Part shown: piece by piece, positions 1 through 7,492 of the stretch
Layout: each line of letters begins with the position of its first letter
Numbering within the stretch: position 1 is the stretch's first letter
Assembly (NCBI RefSeq): GCF_001431535.1
Contig: NZ_LDJK01000001.1
Span: 1-35,060 of the forward strand
DNA from: Stenotrophomonas chelatiphaga
GTDB taxonomy: Bacteria > Pseudomonadota > Gammaproteobacteria > Xanthomonadales > Xanthomonadaceae
Reading direction: 5' to 3'
Length of the DNA stretch: 35,060 nucleotides
Translations under genes and position numbers: made by a program
The notes under the pieces: model-generated
Told to the model about the DNA's origin: nothing
Databases searched by the model: none
What the model saw: the letters and a program-made list of their open reading frames with translations, nothing else

Positions 1-4
1 CCCC

Positions 5-577
5 TCAGACGTCTACCGCCCCACCCTGCATGCGCGGCGACAACGCCGCGTGCATCACCGCCAGGTGCATCACCACGGCCAGCTCATCGGCGTGGCTGTC
101 GTCACCGGCACGCCAGCGATCGGCCAGTGTCGCCGCTTCGCCCGGCAACAACGCCAGCAGCCGCGAGTCATCCATCGCATCGGCCGCCTGCTGCAGCCGG
201 CGTGACAGCCGTCGCGCCTGCAGCACATGGGTCAGCGCACTGACTGCGGCCAGCGCCAGCAGCGCGATCGCCAGGCCATGTTCGAACCACTGGGACAATA
301 CGTCCGGCTCCGGCGCCCATGCCAGCACCGCCAGGACCAGCAAGCCCAAAAGTCGCCAATAGCCCAGCGATGGGCGCTTGCGGCGCGGCCAGTGCACCAC
401 CACCGCGCTGGCCACCAAGGCTGCGGCCGCCGTCACCGGCAGTTCGATCAGGCACCCGGCCGCCACCAGGGCAGCCAGCGCCGTCCATACCCACGGCGGA
501 GGCACGGCCCTGCGCAGGTAGCCCATTCCCACCGGACCGACCAGTTGCCGAAGGCTGCGCTTGTTGCTTACGTCCAC
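5..577 (-). CDS. Hypothetical multi-pass membrane protein (190 aa)
   Basis: I do not recognise a family. The protein opens with a short basic stretch and then has about four hydrophobic segments: roughly residues 29-45, 47-62, 73-87 and 100-118. A charged, probably cytoplasmic, C-terminal half rich in Ala, Arg and Asp follows. The start is GTG: a GAGG motif lies six bases ahead of it, and no ATG is better placed. The gene is transcribed away from ssrA. The roughly 215-bp gap between them must hold both promoters, but I could not assign hexamers with confidence. Topology is visible in the sequence; the function is unknown. Confidence 0.7.
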   Translation of the reverse strand: MDVSNKRSLRQLVGPVGMGYLRRAVPPPWVWTALAALVAAGCLIELPVTAAAALVASAVVVHWPRRKRPSLGYWRLLGLLVLAVLAWAPEPDVLSQWFEHGLAIALLALAAVSALTHVLQARRLSRRLQQAADAMDDSRLLALLPGEAATLADRWRAGDDSHADELAVVMHLAVMHAALSPRMQGGAVDV

Positions 578-793
578 CTGTTACCTCGCCTGCAGAGCCT
601 GTCCCCATGCTCACCCGGCAGGTGTCGCAAAGAGGTCGGCAAGACGTTAACAGTTCGACATGCAGGCTTGCCACCGGAAATCGATCATTTGCGTGACTGT
701 TCAGCCGGATTGGCGTAGCATCACTCGCGTTGGGCAGCCCTGCTCCAGCGTCATCGGAATCGGGCCAGTACTTGCAGGCACTTGTTTGAAACC

Positions 794-1186
794 GGGGGTG
801 CATTGGTTTCGACGGGGGTTGTGAAGTCGCTTGGCGCATGCCGAGGGGGTAGCTTTCCTCGTAAATCCAGCTGCAAAACTCTAGTTGCCAACGACGACAA
901 CTACGCTCCGGTCGCACTCGCAGCCTAAAAGCTGTTGAGTTAGACCTTCTGCCGACTTAGGCGGAGCCTCGAAACTGCTTGTGTCCATGCTCGCAGCGTA
1001 GAGTCATTATCATGGAATCGAGCTGGGCGGCTGCCTGTCAGTCCAGCACTAGAACGCAACAGGCTTGTTCCGGGATGTGCTTCGCACACCGTGCTGTTCC
1101 GGGACGAGACTCAACGGTGAGCTAAGCATGTAGAGCTGGGGATGGAGTGCCTTCGGACGGCGGTTCAATTCCGCCCACCTCCACCA
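794..1186 (+). ncRNA. ssrA: Transfer-messenger RNA (tmRNA)
   Basis: tmRNA rescues ribosomes stalled on non-stop mRNA and tags the nascent peptide for proteolysis. The 5' end GGGGGTG (794-800) pairs with CACCTCC (1176-1182), followed by discriminator A and an encoded CCA (1184-1186). The third pair is G-U, the identity element read by alanyl-tRNA synthetase. The conserved GGTTTCGACGG block lies near the 5' end and a T-arm with GGTTCAATTCC near the 3' end. The tag frame runs from GCC at 887 to a TAA at 926-928 and encodes ANDDNYAPVALAA, ending in the usual degron-like ALAA. Continuity and end pairing make this a one-piece tmRNA. Confidence 0.96.
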
Positions 1187-1212
1187 TTGATTGGACCGAG
1201 AAGGTCCACGAG

Positions 1213-1253
1213 AGCCCGGAAACCCCAGCAGTTCAAGGGTTTCCGGGCTTTTT
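1213..1253 (+). terminator. Intrinsic terminator of ssrA
   Basis: A perfect 13-bp inverted repeat (1213-1225 with 1237-1249, AGCCCGGAAACCC and its complement) has an 11-base loop and runs into TTTTT. It lies 26 bases beyond the mature CCA end, as expected for a tmRNA precursor. Confidence 0.92.
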
Positions 1254-1264
1254 CGTTTACCGCT

Positions 1265-1438
1265 TCAGTCATCCTCCGCCAATGAACCGCGATGGATGCG
1301 CGACAGCCTCCAGCCCGCATGGGACCGGAAATACCCGGTGTCGCCGGTCAGGGCATAACGGCATGCGGCCCAGGCCGATACCAACGGTGAGGCGTGCCAA
1401 TGGCGCGCTTTTGCATAGGCGTAGCGAACAGCAGTCAT
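1265..1438 (-). CDS. Hypothetical small protein (57 aa), second of a coupled pair
   Basis: The ORF starts at an ATG that overlaps the TGA of the preceding small ORF (TGATG), which suggests translational coupling. The product is basic, rich in Arg, His, Trp and Tyr in its first two thirds, and ends in acidic EDD. It has no clear membrane segment and I do not recognise a family. Longer in-frame readings upstream exist, but they would read through the partner ORF in another frame and have poor composition. Reality of the gene rests on coupling and plausible composition only. Confidence 0.45.
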   Translation of the reverse strand: MTAVRYAYAKARHWHASPLVSAWAACRYALTGDTGYFRSHAGWRLSRIHRGSLAEDD

Positions 1439-1569
1439 CAGGCAATCGATCTCCTGATGGCATCGCGCCGCAAGCGGAGCTTCTTCCATACCAGTGTGGC
1501 CGCCTGCAGCACGACCAGCGTCGAGGCAAAGGCTGCGGCAATGCCGAGCAGCGCAATCATGAGCTCCAT
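1438..1569 (-). CDS. Small single-span membrane protein (43 aa)
   Basis: The predicted peptide begins MELMIALLGIAAAFASTLVV, which gives one hydrophobic helix over about residues 3-26. It is followed by a strongly basic tail (WKKLRLRRDAIRR), so an N-out/C-in inner-membrane peptide is likely under the positive-inside rule. AGGA lies seven bases before the ATG. Its stop overlaps the start of the 57-aa ORF downstream. The role is unknown; a membrane peptide paired with a small basic protein is all that can be said. Confidence 0.5.
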   Translation of the reverse strand: MELMIALLGIAAAFASTLVVLQAATLVWKKLRLRRDAIRRSIA

Positions 1570-1875
1570 GGATGAGTCCTGTGTGTGGGGGGCTTTTCAC
1601 GCCTACGCAGGCTTTCACCTCCGTCCAGAGTCCCCCTGCTGACCCTTCGCGCAGCGTCAATTTGTCGACGCGCCGGTTAAACCCGCGTGATTCTGACGTG
1701 TTTGGCCAATTGGGAACTCCAGGGTGCGAGGCCCGTCACAGATCAGTCTGTACGAACATCCTGAATCGTTAACATTAACCGTTCATCAGAGTACTGACAG
1801 CGGAGCAGCCTCATGCAAATCTATGCGCCCCCTACGCCAGACCAGTGACGCTGGCCAGATCCAGAAGGACGCTGC
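1570..1875. other. Intergenic region without a recognisable gene
   Basis: These roughly 300 bases separate the small minus-strand ORF pair from the response regulator. They must contain divergent promoters. An AT-rich patch GTTAACATTAACC near 1769-1781 is the likeliest promoter or operator zone for the response regulator, whose own AAGGA ribosome site sits at about 1864. No convincing ORF, RNA or repeat was seen. Confidence 0.4.
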
Positions 1876-2328
1876 ATGAGAGACCTGCGACCGATACTGC
1901 TCGTAGAAGACAGCCTGCAGGACGCAGAGCTGACCATCGCCGCACTGGCCCGCTGCCAGTTGCTCAATCCGGTCATCCACGTGCGCGATGGCGAAGAAGC
2001 GCTGGATTACCTGCGCAGCACCGGACGCTATGCCGGCCAGCACCACGGTGGCCCGGTCGTCGTGCTGCTGGACCTGAAACTGCCCAAGTTGAATGGCCTG
2101 GAAGTGCTCGCCGAGATCCGCCGTGACGCAGCCCTGCGACATACCCCGGTGGTGATGTTGACCGCCTCCCGCCAGGACCGCGACCTGGTGAAAAGCTACG
2201 AAGTGGGCGTGAATGCGTTCGTGGTCAAGCCGCTCGACTTCGACGAATTCCTGTCCGCCGTACAGGAGCTTGGCATGTTCTGGGGAGTGACCAACCAGCC
2301 GCCGCCTCCGTTCCTGCCGACCGCCTGA
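1876..2328 (+). CDS. Single-domain response regulator (CheY/Rcp1-like receiver)
   Basis: This is a cytoplasmic phospho-acceptor module with no output domain. The receiver fold spans nearly the whole 150 aa. The acidic pair is E11/D12, the phospho-acceptor is D66 in VVVLLDLKLP, the switch Thr is T96 in MLTAS, and the conserved Lys is K118 in VVKPLD. Its length and the LDLKLPKLNGLEVL motif resemble Rcp1-type regulators that partner phytochrome-like or hybrid histidine kinases. No kinase lies in this window, so it is an orphan here and its partner is unknown. AAGGA about eight bases upstream supports the ATG. The proline-rich tail (PPPPFLPTA) is disordered. Confidence 0.93.
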   Translation: MRDLRPILLVEDSLQDAELTIAALARCQLLNPVIHVRDGEEALDYLRSTGRYAGQHHGGPVVVLLDLKLPKLNGLEVLAEIRRDAALRHTPVVMLTASRQDRDLVKSYEVGVNAFVVKPLDFDEFLSAVQELGMFWGVTNQPPPPFLPTA

Positions 2329-2403
2329 GGCGGATGCTTCGCGCAGCCGGCCGCGCGGCGCGCGGATTCACTGCATCGTTGCTGCACGCCTCATCGCCGG
2401 CCT

Positions 2404-2808
2404 TCATGCGTTTGTCCACATCGCGCCGGCATGGCCCTTCAACAGTTCCCGCCCGCACACGATCAGGCACTCCACGCTCTGTTCGGACACCATGCTGGCG
2501 GTGATGTGGTCCTGCTGGAGCAGATGCGCGGTGTGCAGGATATCCAGGATGTTGGACAGCGCGCGCAGCGTGCTGACCGGGACCGCCGTGCTTTCATCCT
2601 GCGCCGGATCGGCCGCATGGCTTGCGCGCTGCACCGTGCCGGTGGCCGGTCGCAGTGGCACCACCACGTCGCACGATCGGAAACGCTCCGCCTCCATCGC
2701 TTCCAGCCGCCGTTCGAGCTTTTCGATGAAATGCGGCGGGAAGTCGAGCATCCTGTCGCCCATCAGGGCGTGCAGGCGCTTGGCACTCAGCGGGTGTTTC
2801 GGGTTCAT
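2404..2808 (-). CDS. Hypothetical protein (134 aa)
   Basis: No family was recognised. The protein is soluble, with no signal peptide or membrane span. An N-terminal basic/helical region (about 1-50) contains a possible coiled stretch ([17 protein letters not shown]). A low-complexity Ala/Asp linker follows, and then an Ala/Leu-rich helical C-terminal half. I chose the second ATG because a GAGG motif lies exactly seven bases before it; from the upstream ATG (2814) the spacing would be one base. It converges with the response regulator, and no strong terminator was seen between them. Confidence 0.6.
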   Translation of the reverse strand: MNPKHPLSAKRLHALMGDRMLDFPPHFIEKLERRLEAMEAERFRSCDVVVPLRPATGTVQRASHAADPAQDESTAVPVSTLRALSNILDILHTAHLLQQDHITASMVSEQSVECLIVCGRELLKGHAGAMWTNA

Positions 2809-3187
2809 TGGCATACCTCACAAGGCGGGAGGCCACCGGCGACGAGGCACGCGGTGGCAGGCGATGCGGGTTGGCGTACCGGGCGAAGTTTCTCAATATC
2901 CGGCGGATCAGGGATCCCCACGCACCGCCTGCCATGGAACCGGCACGCGATGCAGTGCATTCTCCGCCGTGCCCAAAGGGCATAAACAGAGCTAATTGAG
3001 AAACCTCACTCACAGGACGCCAATCCCGACTGACGCTCTACGTCGCCAGTGGTCCTATCCAACCATCGGCCCTCCACTGCGTACATGGGCGAATCTGCAA
3101 AAAGAACGGCCGCCAGCGCCGTACCCCGCGCAGTGCGGAAGCCGACACACCGCTATGCTCACCGTCCGTTCCCCACTGCGGTGTCCG
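2809..3187. other. Intergenic region without a recognisable gene
   Basis: The stretch lies between the divergent 134-aa gene and the VOC gene. A relatively AT-rich island around 2975-3010 (AAACAGAGCTAATTGAGAAAC) is the probable promoter zone. I could not assign hexamers or a conserved operator. Open frames crossing it have arginine- and proline-rich out-of-frame composition. Confidence 0.4.
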
Positions 3188-3571
3188 ATGTTCCATCATC
3201 TTTCTCTGGGCGTACGCAACCTCGCCCGCGCCGGTTGCTTCTACGACGCCGCCCTCGGCGCACTGGGCTACCGCCGCGTCTTCGATGGCGATGAATCCAT
3301 CGGCTATGGCCTGGTTGACGAACAGGACCTGCTGCTGCTCAACCTCACCGACGATGCCGCCCTGCCGCGCGATGGCTTCCACATCGCTTTTGTGGCCACA
3401 TCGCCGGAGGCGGTTGATGCCTTCCATCGTGACGGTGTCAGTGCTGGCGGCCGGGACAATGGTACGCCCGGCCCGCGCCCCGATTACGGCCCCCACTATT
3501 ATGCCGCCTTCCTCATCGATCCCGACGGGCACCATGTGGAAGCGGTGATCAACGCACACTCTATCGGGTGA
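3188..3571 (+). CDS. VOC-family (glyoxalase/bleomycin-resistance) protein
   Basis: This is a 127-aa single VOC module. The start MFHHLSLGVRNL has the family's first metal-ligand His after beta-strand 1. The end is typical, DPDGHHVEAVINAH, with the conserved DPDG turn and the Glu ligand in HHVEAV. VOC proteins are metal-dependent lyases, isomerases or dioxygenases, and the substrate cannot be told from sequence. The frame stays open upstream to 2996, but that extension has no domain content. The ATG at 3188 begins the fold, while an ATG at 3164 is possible. A bidirectional terminator follows within 15 bases. Confidence 0.88.
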   Translation: MFHHLSLGVRNLARAGCFYDAALGALGYRRVFDGDESIGYGLVDEQDLLLLNLTDDAALPRDGFHIAFVATSPEAVDAFHRDGVSAGGRDNGTPGPRPDYGPHYYAAFLIDPDGHHVEAVINAHSIG

Positions 3572-3584
3572 CTCCCGCCCCATA

Positions 3585-3616
3585 AAAAAGCCGCATCGTC
3601 ACCGATGCGGCTTTTT
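3585..3616. terminator. Bidirectional intrinsic terminator
   Basis: A perfect 14-bp stem (AAAAAGCCGCATCG, 3585-3598, with 3603-3616) encloses a four-base loop TCAC. A-run and T-run flanks let it serve both the VOC gene and the convergent DUF1328 gene. Confidence 0.92.
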
Positions 3617-3640
3617 GCTTGAACGCTAGCGAAAGGCCGG

Positions 3641-3814
3641 TCAGGTCACTTTCTTGGCAATCGTCATGCCGAGCAGGAACAACACCACCGCGATGATGAT
3701 GCCCGCCCAGAACAGGAACTTGGCGATGCCGACCGACGCACCGGCGATGCCGCCGAAGCCGAGGGCACCGGCGATGAGGCCGATGATGGCGAAGATAATG
3801 GCCCACTTGATCAT
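3641..3814 (-). CDS. DUF1328-family small membrane protein (YtjA-like)
   Basis: The 57-aa peptide has two hydrophobic helices (about residues 2-24 and 31-52) separated by a Gly-rich turn. The pattern MIKWAIIFAIIGLIAGALGF plus a GIAGASVGIAKFLF segment is characteristic of DUF1328. Members are stress-associated inner-membrane peptides of unknown mechanism. AAGGA six bases upstream fixes the ATG. A 40-codon in-frame extension upstream lacks family similarity and was rejected. Expression probably ends at the bidirectional hairpin downstream. Confidence 0.92.
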   Translation of the reverse strand: MIKWAIIFAIIGLIAGALGFGGIAGASVGIAKFLFWAGIIIAVVLFLLGMTIAKKVT

Positions 3815-4101
3815 GACAGTCCTTTCCGACAGGGAGTTACGTGTTGTGCCAAGCGTAGCGGGACCCATGTCGTGTGCCGGTGATCCCGCCGATTGCGTCG
3901 GGTGAAGAGCCTTGACCGGCGATGCCGACGACATTGGACGGACATGCTACAGGCGGATCCCGCACATTGTCGTGTTCGCAACAACCGCACTTCTTCCATC
4001 AGAAAGATCTGAACCAAATGACCTGCGCGTTGCGACATTTCATGCGGCCAAAAAACCATGCATGACGCCTTGAACATTATGTATATACCTTGACGGCCAA
4101 C

Positions 4102-4175
4102 ACTGTGACCGGCCGCACACCAGGCGCGCGACTCCAAAACTAAGGTCGCACTTCCTACATTCACGCGGTCACAGT
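4102..4175 (+). promoter_or_regulatory. Promoter region with a 10-bp inverted repeat upstream of the nine-gene operon
   Basis: The roughly 365 bases between the DUF1328 gene and the reductase hold no gene. Just before the operon lies a perfect inverted repeat, ACTGTGACCG (4102-4111) and CGGTCACAGT (4166-4175). Its arms are 54 bases apart and the second ends four bases before the ATG. TTGAAC (4070) and TTGACG (4090) occur 20 bases apart, beside an AT-rich ATTATGTATATACC, so the promoter is probably here. Two spaced half-sites suggest an operator that could loop or bind two dimers. This is inference. Confidence 0.4.
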
Positions 4176-4179
4176 TTGA

Positions 4180-5031
4180 ATGAATGTCCCAGACGTCGTG
4201 CAACATGCGACCCACGCCCTACCGGCGCGGGCAACCCCATCGACACCGGCTGCAGGAAAATCAAACAGGGTAGAACGCGTCCTCGCCGTGCGTCATTGGA
4301 ACGACAGCCTTTTCAGTTTCACCACCACACGCTCGCCGTCGTTCCGATTTGAAAGTGGCCAGTTCGTGATGGTGGGATTGCAACGCGAAGGGCATGCGCT
4401 GATGCGCGCCTACAGCCTGGCCAGTCCCAGCCATGAAGAACATCTGGAGTTCTTCAGCATCAAGGTGCCCGGCGGCCCGCTTACCACTGAACTCCAACAC
4501 CTGCAGCCTGGCGATGGCGTACTGGTGGGTAACAAGCCGACCGGCACGTTGGTTCTTTCCGACCTGCGACCAGGCCGAGTGCTTTACCTGCTCTGCACCG
4601 GCACCGGCCTGGCTCCGTTCCTCAGCCTGACAGGCGACCCGGAAACCTATGACGCATTCGAAAAAGTGGTGCTCGTGCACGGTGTGCGCGTGGCCGCCGA
4701 CCTCGCCTATCGCGATTATCTCCAGCACGAATTGCCACGCCATGACCTCCTCGGCGAGGCAGTCCGTTCGAAACTGCTTTATTACCCGACCGTTACCCGT
4801 GAGCCCTTCTTCCATCAGGGCCGGATCACCGATCTGATCACCGGCGACCGGCTTTGCGATGACCTTGGCCTGCCTGCGCTGTCGCCGCACAGCGACCGGG
4901 TAATGATCTGCGGCGGGCCGGCCATGTTGGCAGAAACACGCGCCCTGCTCGATGCCCGTGGCTTCGCCGTTTCCCCCGGACGCGGTCACCCCGGCGACTA
5001 CGTCGTCGAACGCGCCTTCGCAGATGCCTGA
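4180..5031 (+). CDS. Ferredoxin-NADP(+) reductase (Fpr type), first gene of the lipid/oxygenase operon
   Basis: This flavoenzyme moves electrons between NADPH and ferredoxin in the cytosol. The 283 aa carry the FAD-binding RAYSLAS motif (about residues 76-82), a nucleotide-binding CTGTGLAPF motif (about 139-147) and the MICGGPAM segment near 242-249. The C-terminus VVERAFADA is typical of bacterial subclass-I/II Fpr. About 28 extra residues precede the usual family start; they are Ala/Pro/Thr-rich and may be a linker or a misplaced start, because no clear ribosome site precedes the ATG. It lies 62 bases before the ketosynthase on the same strand, and a ferredoxin is encoded six genes on. It is therefore probably the dedicated electron donor to that ferredoxin. 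Confidence 0.93.
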   Translation: MNVPDVVQHATHALPARATPSTPAAGKSNRVERVLAVRHWNDSLFSFTTTRSPSFRFESGQFVMVGLQREGHALMRAYSLASPSHEEHLEFFSIKVPGGPLTTELQHLQPGDGVLVGNKPTGTLVLSDLRPGRVLYLLCTGTGLAPFLSLTGDPETYDAFEKVVLVHGVRVAADLAYRDYLQHELPRHDLLGEAVRSKLLYYPTVTREPFFHQGRITDLITGDRLCDDLGLPALSPHSDRVMICGGPAMLAETRALLDARGFAVSPGRGHPGDYVVERAFADA

Positions 5032-5092
5032 TTCCCGCCTGCCGCCACCACGCGGCGACGTCCCATGTCCCTTGCTGCAGGAGACCAGCACC

Positions 5093-6361
5093 ATGGATAA
5101 ACCCGTTACCCCTCCCCCGCGCCGCGTCGCCATTACCGGCTACGGCGCCATCAGCTCGATGGGCACCAGCGCCGACGCGATCTGGCAGGCGATCATGGCC
5201 TACCGCGTCGGTTACAAGCGGTATACCCACGACGATCCCGCCATCACCGCGCGCTATTTCGGCTTCATCGATGACTTCGGGCGCGAACAGATGCGGCCGT
5301 TCCCGAAGAGAACCTCCAAGATGCTGCCGCTGTTCGCCAAGTACTGCCTGGTCGCGGCCGAGGAGGCCATGCGCATGGCATTCGGCGAAACCGCGCTCGA
5401 CGATTTCTGCTCGCCGTTCGAGCGTGGCGTGATGCTCGGCACCGGCTGGGGTGGCCTGGATACCGCCAATGACAACAACAATGACTACCGCCAGACCGGC
5501 GTGGCGACCTCGTTCGCCACGGTCATGTCGATGTGCAACGCGGCAACCGCCGGCGTCACCATGAACTGGAACTTCCGCGGCGTGCAGAACAGCCCGGTGG
5601 CCGCCTGCGCGACGGGCACCATCGCCATCGGCGAAGCCTACGAGGCCATCCGTAGCGGACGCGCCAAGGTCATGCTGGCCGGCGGCAGCGAGTCGTTGAA
5701 AGAACAGTTCAACGTCTGGTCGGTCGACGTGATCCAAGCCCTGAGCAAAGAGCAGGAAGACATCCGGCGCGCCTGCTGTCCCTTCAGCCAGGACCGTAGT
5801 GGCTTCGTGCTTTCCGAGGGCGCAGCGGTGCTGTGCCTGGAGGACTTTGAACTGGCACGGCAGCGTGGCGCCCACATCCTGGGCGAGATCACCGGCTATG
5901 CGAATTTCTCCGACGCCTATGACATGACCGCACCGGCCGAGGACATGCAGGCGCGCGTGCAGGTGATCCGCCAGGTGTGCGCGCAGGCCGGCGTGGCCCC
6001 CGAAGACATCGGCTACGTGAACCTGCATGGCACCTCCACGCCGCTCAACGACGTCAATGAAACCAACGCGCTGAAGGAAGCACTGGGCCAGGCTGCACAT
6101 GCGATCCCGATGTCCAGCACCAAGTCCTATACCGGCCACCTGATCGGGGCAGCGGGCGCGCTGGAGGCGGTGCTGTGCCTGAAGGCCATCGCCCATCGCA
6201 CCATCCCCGCCACCATCCACCTGGACCGCCCCGACCCCGAGTGCGACCTGGACTACGTGCCCAACGAGCACCTGCACGACCAGGACATCCACAACGCCTT
6301 GAACCTGAGCTTCGGCTTCGGCGGCGCCAACGCGGGCGTGATGATCGCCCGGGCGGAGTAA
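5093..6361 (+). CDS. Beta-ketoacyl-ACP synthase (FabF/KAS II-like)
   Basis: The enzyme catalyses decarboxylative Claisen condensation of an acyl primer with malonyl-ACP. The 422-aa protein is a complete thiolase-fold ketosynthase. The nucleophile is C172 (in SPVAACATGTIAIGEA), the catalytic histidines are H312 (NLHGTSTPLND) and H349 (SYTGHLIGAAG), and K344 is present. The C-terminal Gly-rich SFGFGGANAG loop is intact. The divergent N-terminal half (ARYFGFIDDFGREQ, NDNNNDYRQTG) sets it apart from housekeeping FabF and points to a specialised substrate. CAGGAG lies nine bases before the ATG; the frame is open upstream to 4952, but that part overlaps the reductase gene. The MaoC gene starts two bases after the stop. 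Confidence 0.95.
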   Translation: MDKPVTPPPRRVAITGYGAISSMGTSADAIWQAIMAYRVGYKRYTHDDPAITARYFGFIDDFGREQMRPFPKRTSKMLPLFAKYCLVAAEEAMRMAFGETALDDFCSPFERGVMLGTGWGGLDTANDNNNDYRQTGVATSFATVMSMCNAATAGVTMNWNFRGVQNSPVAACATGTIAIGEAYEAIRSGRAKVMLAGGSESLKEQFNVWSVDVIQALSKEQEDIRRACCPFSQDRSGFVLSEGAAVLCLEDFELARQRGAHILGEITGYANFSDAYDMTAPAEDMQARVQVIRQVCAQAGVAPEDIGYVNLHGTSTPLNDVNETNALKEALGQAAHAIPMSSTKSYTGHLIGAAGALEAVLCLKAIAHRTIPATIHLDRPDPECDLDYVPNEHLHDQDIHNALNLSFGFGGANAGVMIARAE

Positions 6362-6363
6362 GC

Positions 6364-7194
6364 ATGGACCTTCGTTTCGACAGCCACGACATCGAGGCCT
6401 GGGCGCGGCTCTCAGGCGACCGCAACCCCATCCATTTCGACCGCGAAGCGGCCTTGCGCATGAATGCCGCCGACGTGGTCGTGCACGGGATGCTGGCGAT
6501 GCTGCCGATCAAGCAGGCGCTGGGGCGGGCAGCGGCAGCGGAACCGGGGCAGGACGCCGCACCCTGGATCCATTTCAAATCGCTGTTGAAGGCGCCGGTC
6601 CTGCGCGACCGCGACGTCAGCCTGGCCCTGGTCCCTCGGGCAGGCCGTACCGGATTCAAGCTGCGTCCCAGCACGGGCGATGCGGAACATTTCATCGGCA
6701 GTGCACGCCGCATCGAACCGCCTGCCTGGGACTCCAATGCGCGGCGCATCACCCTTCCGGTGGGCGAAACCGCTGCGTGGCTGCACCAGTTCGAAGGCGG
6801 CCTCGGCAAGCAGCTGGATCGATGGGTCGCGCTGGATGCGCTGGTATTCGGTGACTTCGTCCGCTACCGCCTCGGCACGGTATTCGATCGGCTTGGACCC
6901 GCCTTGCGGCTGGACGACCCGCTCGACCTCATCCACGCCCTGACCTCGCACCTGCTGGTGCAGACCACGCACCAGACCGTATTTGCCGGCGAACTCTGCC
7001 TCGCCGGTGCACTTCCCCCCGTCGTCGATTACCAGATCGACAACATCGACCTGGTCGAAAGTGACGATGAAGCAGTGGGCACGCTCGAGCTTGGCGTGCA
7101 GCTGCAGCAGCGCCACGTCATGACCATCACGTTGGGTCTGATGATCCGGAAACTGGCCCACCCACAGGAGAACGATACCCATGAACACCACTGA
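6364..7194 (+). CDS. MaoC-like (R)-hydratase/dehydratase, double hotdog
   Basis: The probable role is dehydration of 3-hydroxyacyl-ACP, or hydration in reverse. The N-terminal part carries the MaoC hydratase motif SGDRNPIHFD with the catalytic pair D19/H24, followed by VVVHGMLAM. At 276 aa it is about twice a single hotdog. The C-terminal half (from about residue 150) appears to be a second, degenerate hotdog without its own D-x-N-P-I-H motif, as in two-domain MaoC proteins. It begins two bases after the ketosynthase stop, with GGAG inside the previous gene's end, and overlaps the ACP start by 14 bases. It lacks a signal peptide. Confidence 0.88.
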   Translation: MDLRFDSHDIEAWARLSGDRNPIHFDREAALRMNAADVVVHGMLAMLPIKQALGRAAAAEPGQDAAPWIHFKSLLKAPVLRDRDVSLALVPRAGRTGFKLRPSTGDAEHFIGSARRIEPPAWDSNARRITLPVGETAAWLHQFEGGLGKQLDRWVALDALVFGDFVRYRLGTVFDRLGPALRLDDPLDLIHALTSHLLVQTTHQTVFAGELCLAGALPPVVDYQIDNIDLVESDDEAVGTLELGVQLQQRHVMTITLGLMIRKLAHPQENDTHEHH

Positions 7195-7447
7195 ATCCGT
7201 CTTCAACGTCATCCGCGAACTGATCCTGGAACTGAAGGATGACGAGATCGAGAACATCACCCTGGAGAGCACGATCGAAGCACTGGACCTGGACAGCCTC
7301 GACTTCGTGGAAATGCAGGTGGTAGTGAGGAAGACGCTTGGCGTGTCAATGGATCCCAAGGCCTTCGCCAGCGGCGACATCAGCACGCTGCAGGCGCTCT
7401 GCGACTACATCCTGGGGCTCACCCAGGCAGCGCAGGCGCCGGCTTGA
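7181..7447 (+). CDS. Acyl carrier protein
   Basis: The 88-aa acidic helical protein has the phosphopantetheine site S39 in the motif LDLDSLDFVEM. It carries the growing chain as a thioester. No phosphopantetheinyl transferase is encoded nearby, so the cell's general enzyme presumably loads it. AGGAG lies about nine bases before the ATG, inside the end of the MaoC gene, so the two genes are probably translationally coupled. The C-terminal tail (TQAAQAPA) is disordered. The sequence around the site differs from FabD/AcpP-type ACPs (which usually have GADSLD), as expected for a pathway-dedicated carrier. Confidence 0.95.
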   Translation: MNTTESVFNVIRELILELKDDEIENITLESTIEALDLDSLDFVEMQVVVRKTLGVSMDPKAFASGDISTLQALCDYILGLTQAAQAPA

Positions 7448-7492
7448 CCGCGTGTTCCTTACCGCCTGACCAACGCGCCGCAAAGGACCACC

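Noticed and set aside
168..917. Minus-strand frame crossing into ssrA
   Set aside because: It would run through the structured tmRNA 5' region and the 190-aa gene in another frame, with Arg/Gly-rich nonsense composition.
2996..3187. N-terminal extension of the VOC protein
   Set aside because: The Arg/Pro-rich extension precedes the first strand of the fold and has no family similarity.
4060..4095. A sigma-70 promoter with exact hexamers ahead of the reductase
   Set aside because: TTGAAC and TTGACG are present but no well-spaced -10 could be paired with either; only a general promoter region is claimed.
4952..5092. N-terminal extension of the ketosynthase
   Set aside because: It overlaps the reductase coding region, and CAGGAG correctly places the ATG at 5093.
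4838..6292. 484-codon minus-strand open frame
   Set aside because: It is antisense to the reductase end and the ketosynthase; no motif or ribosome site supports it.
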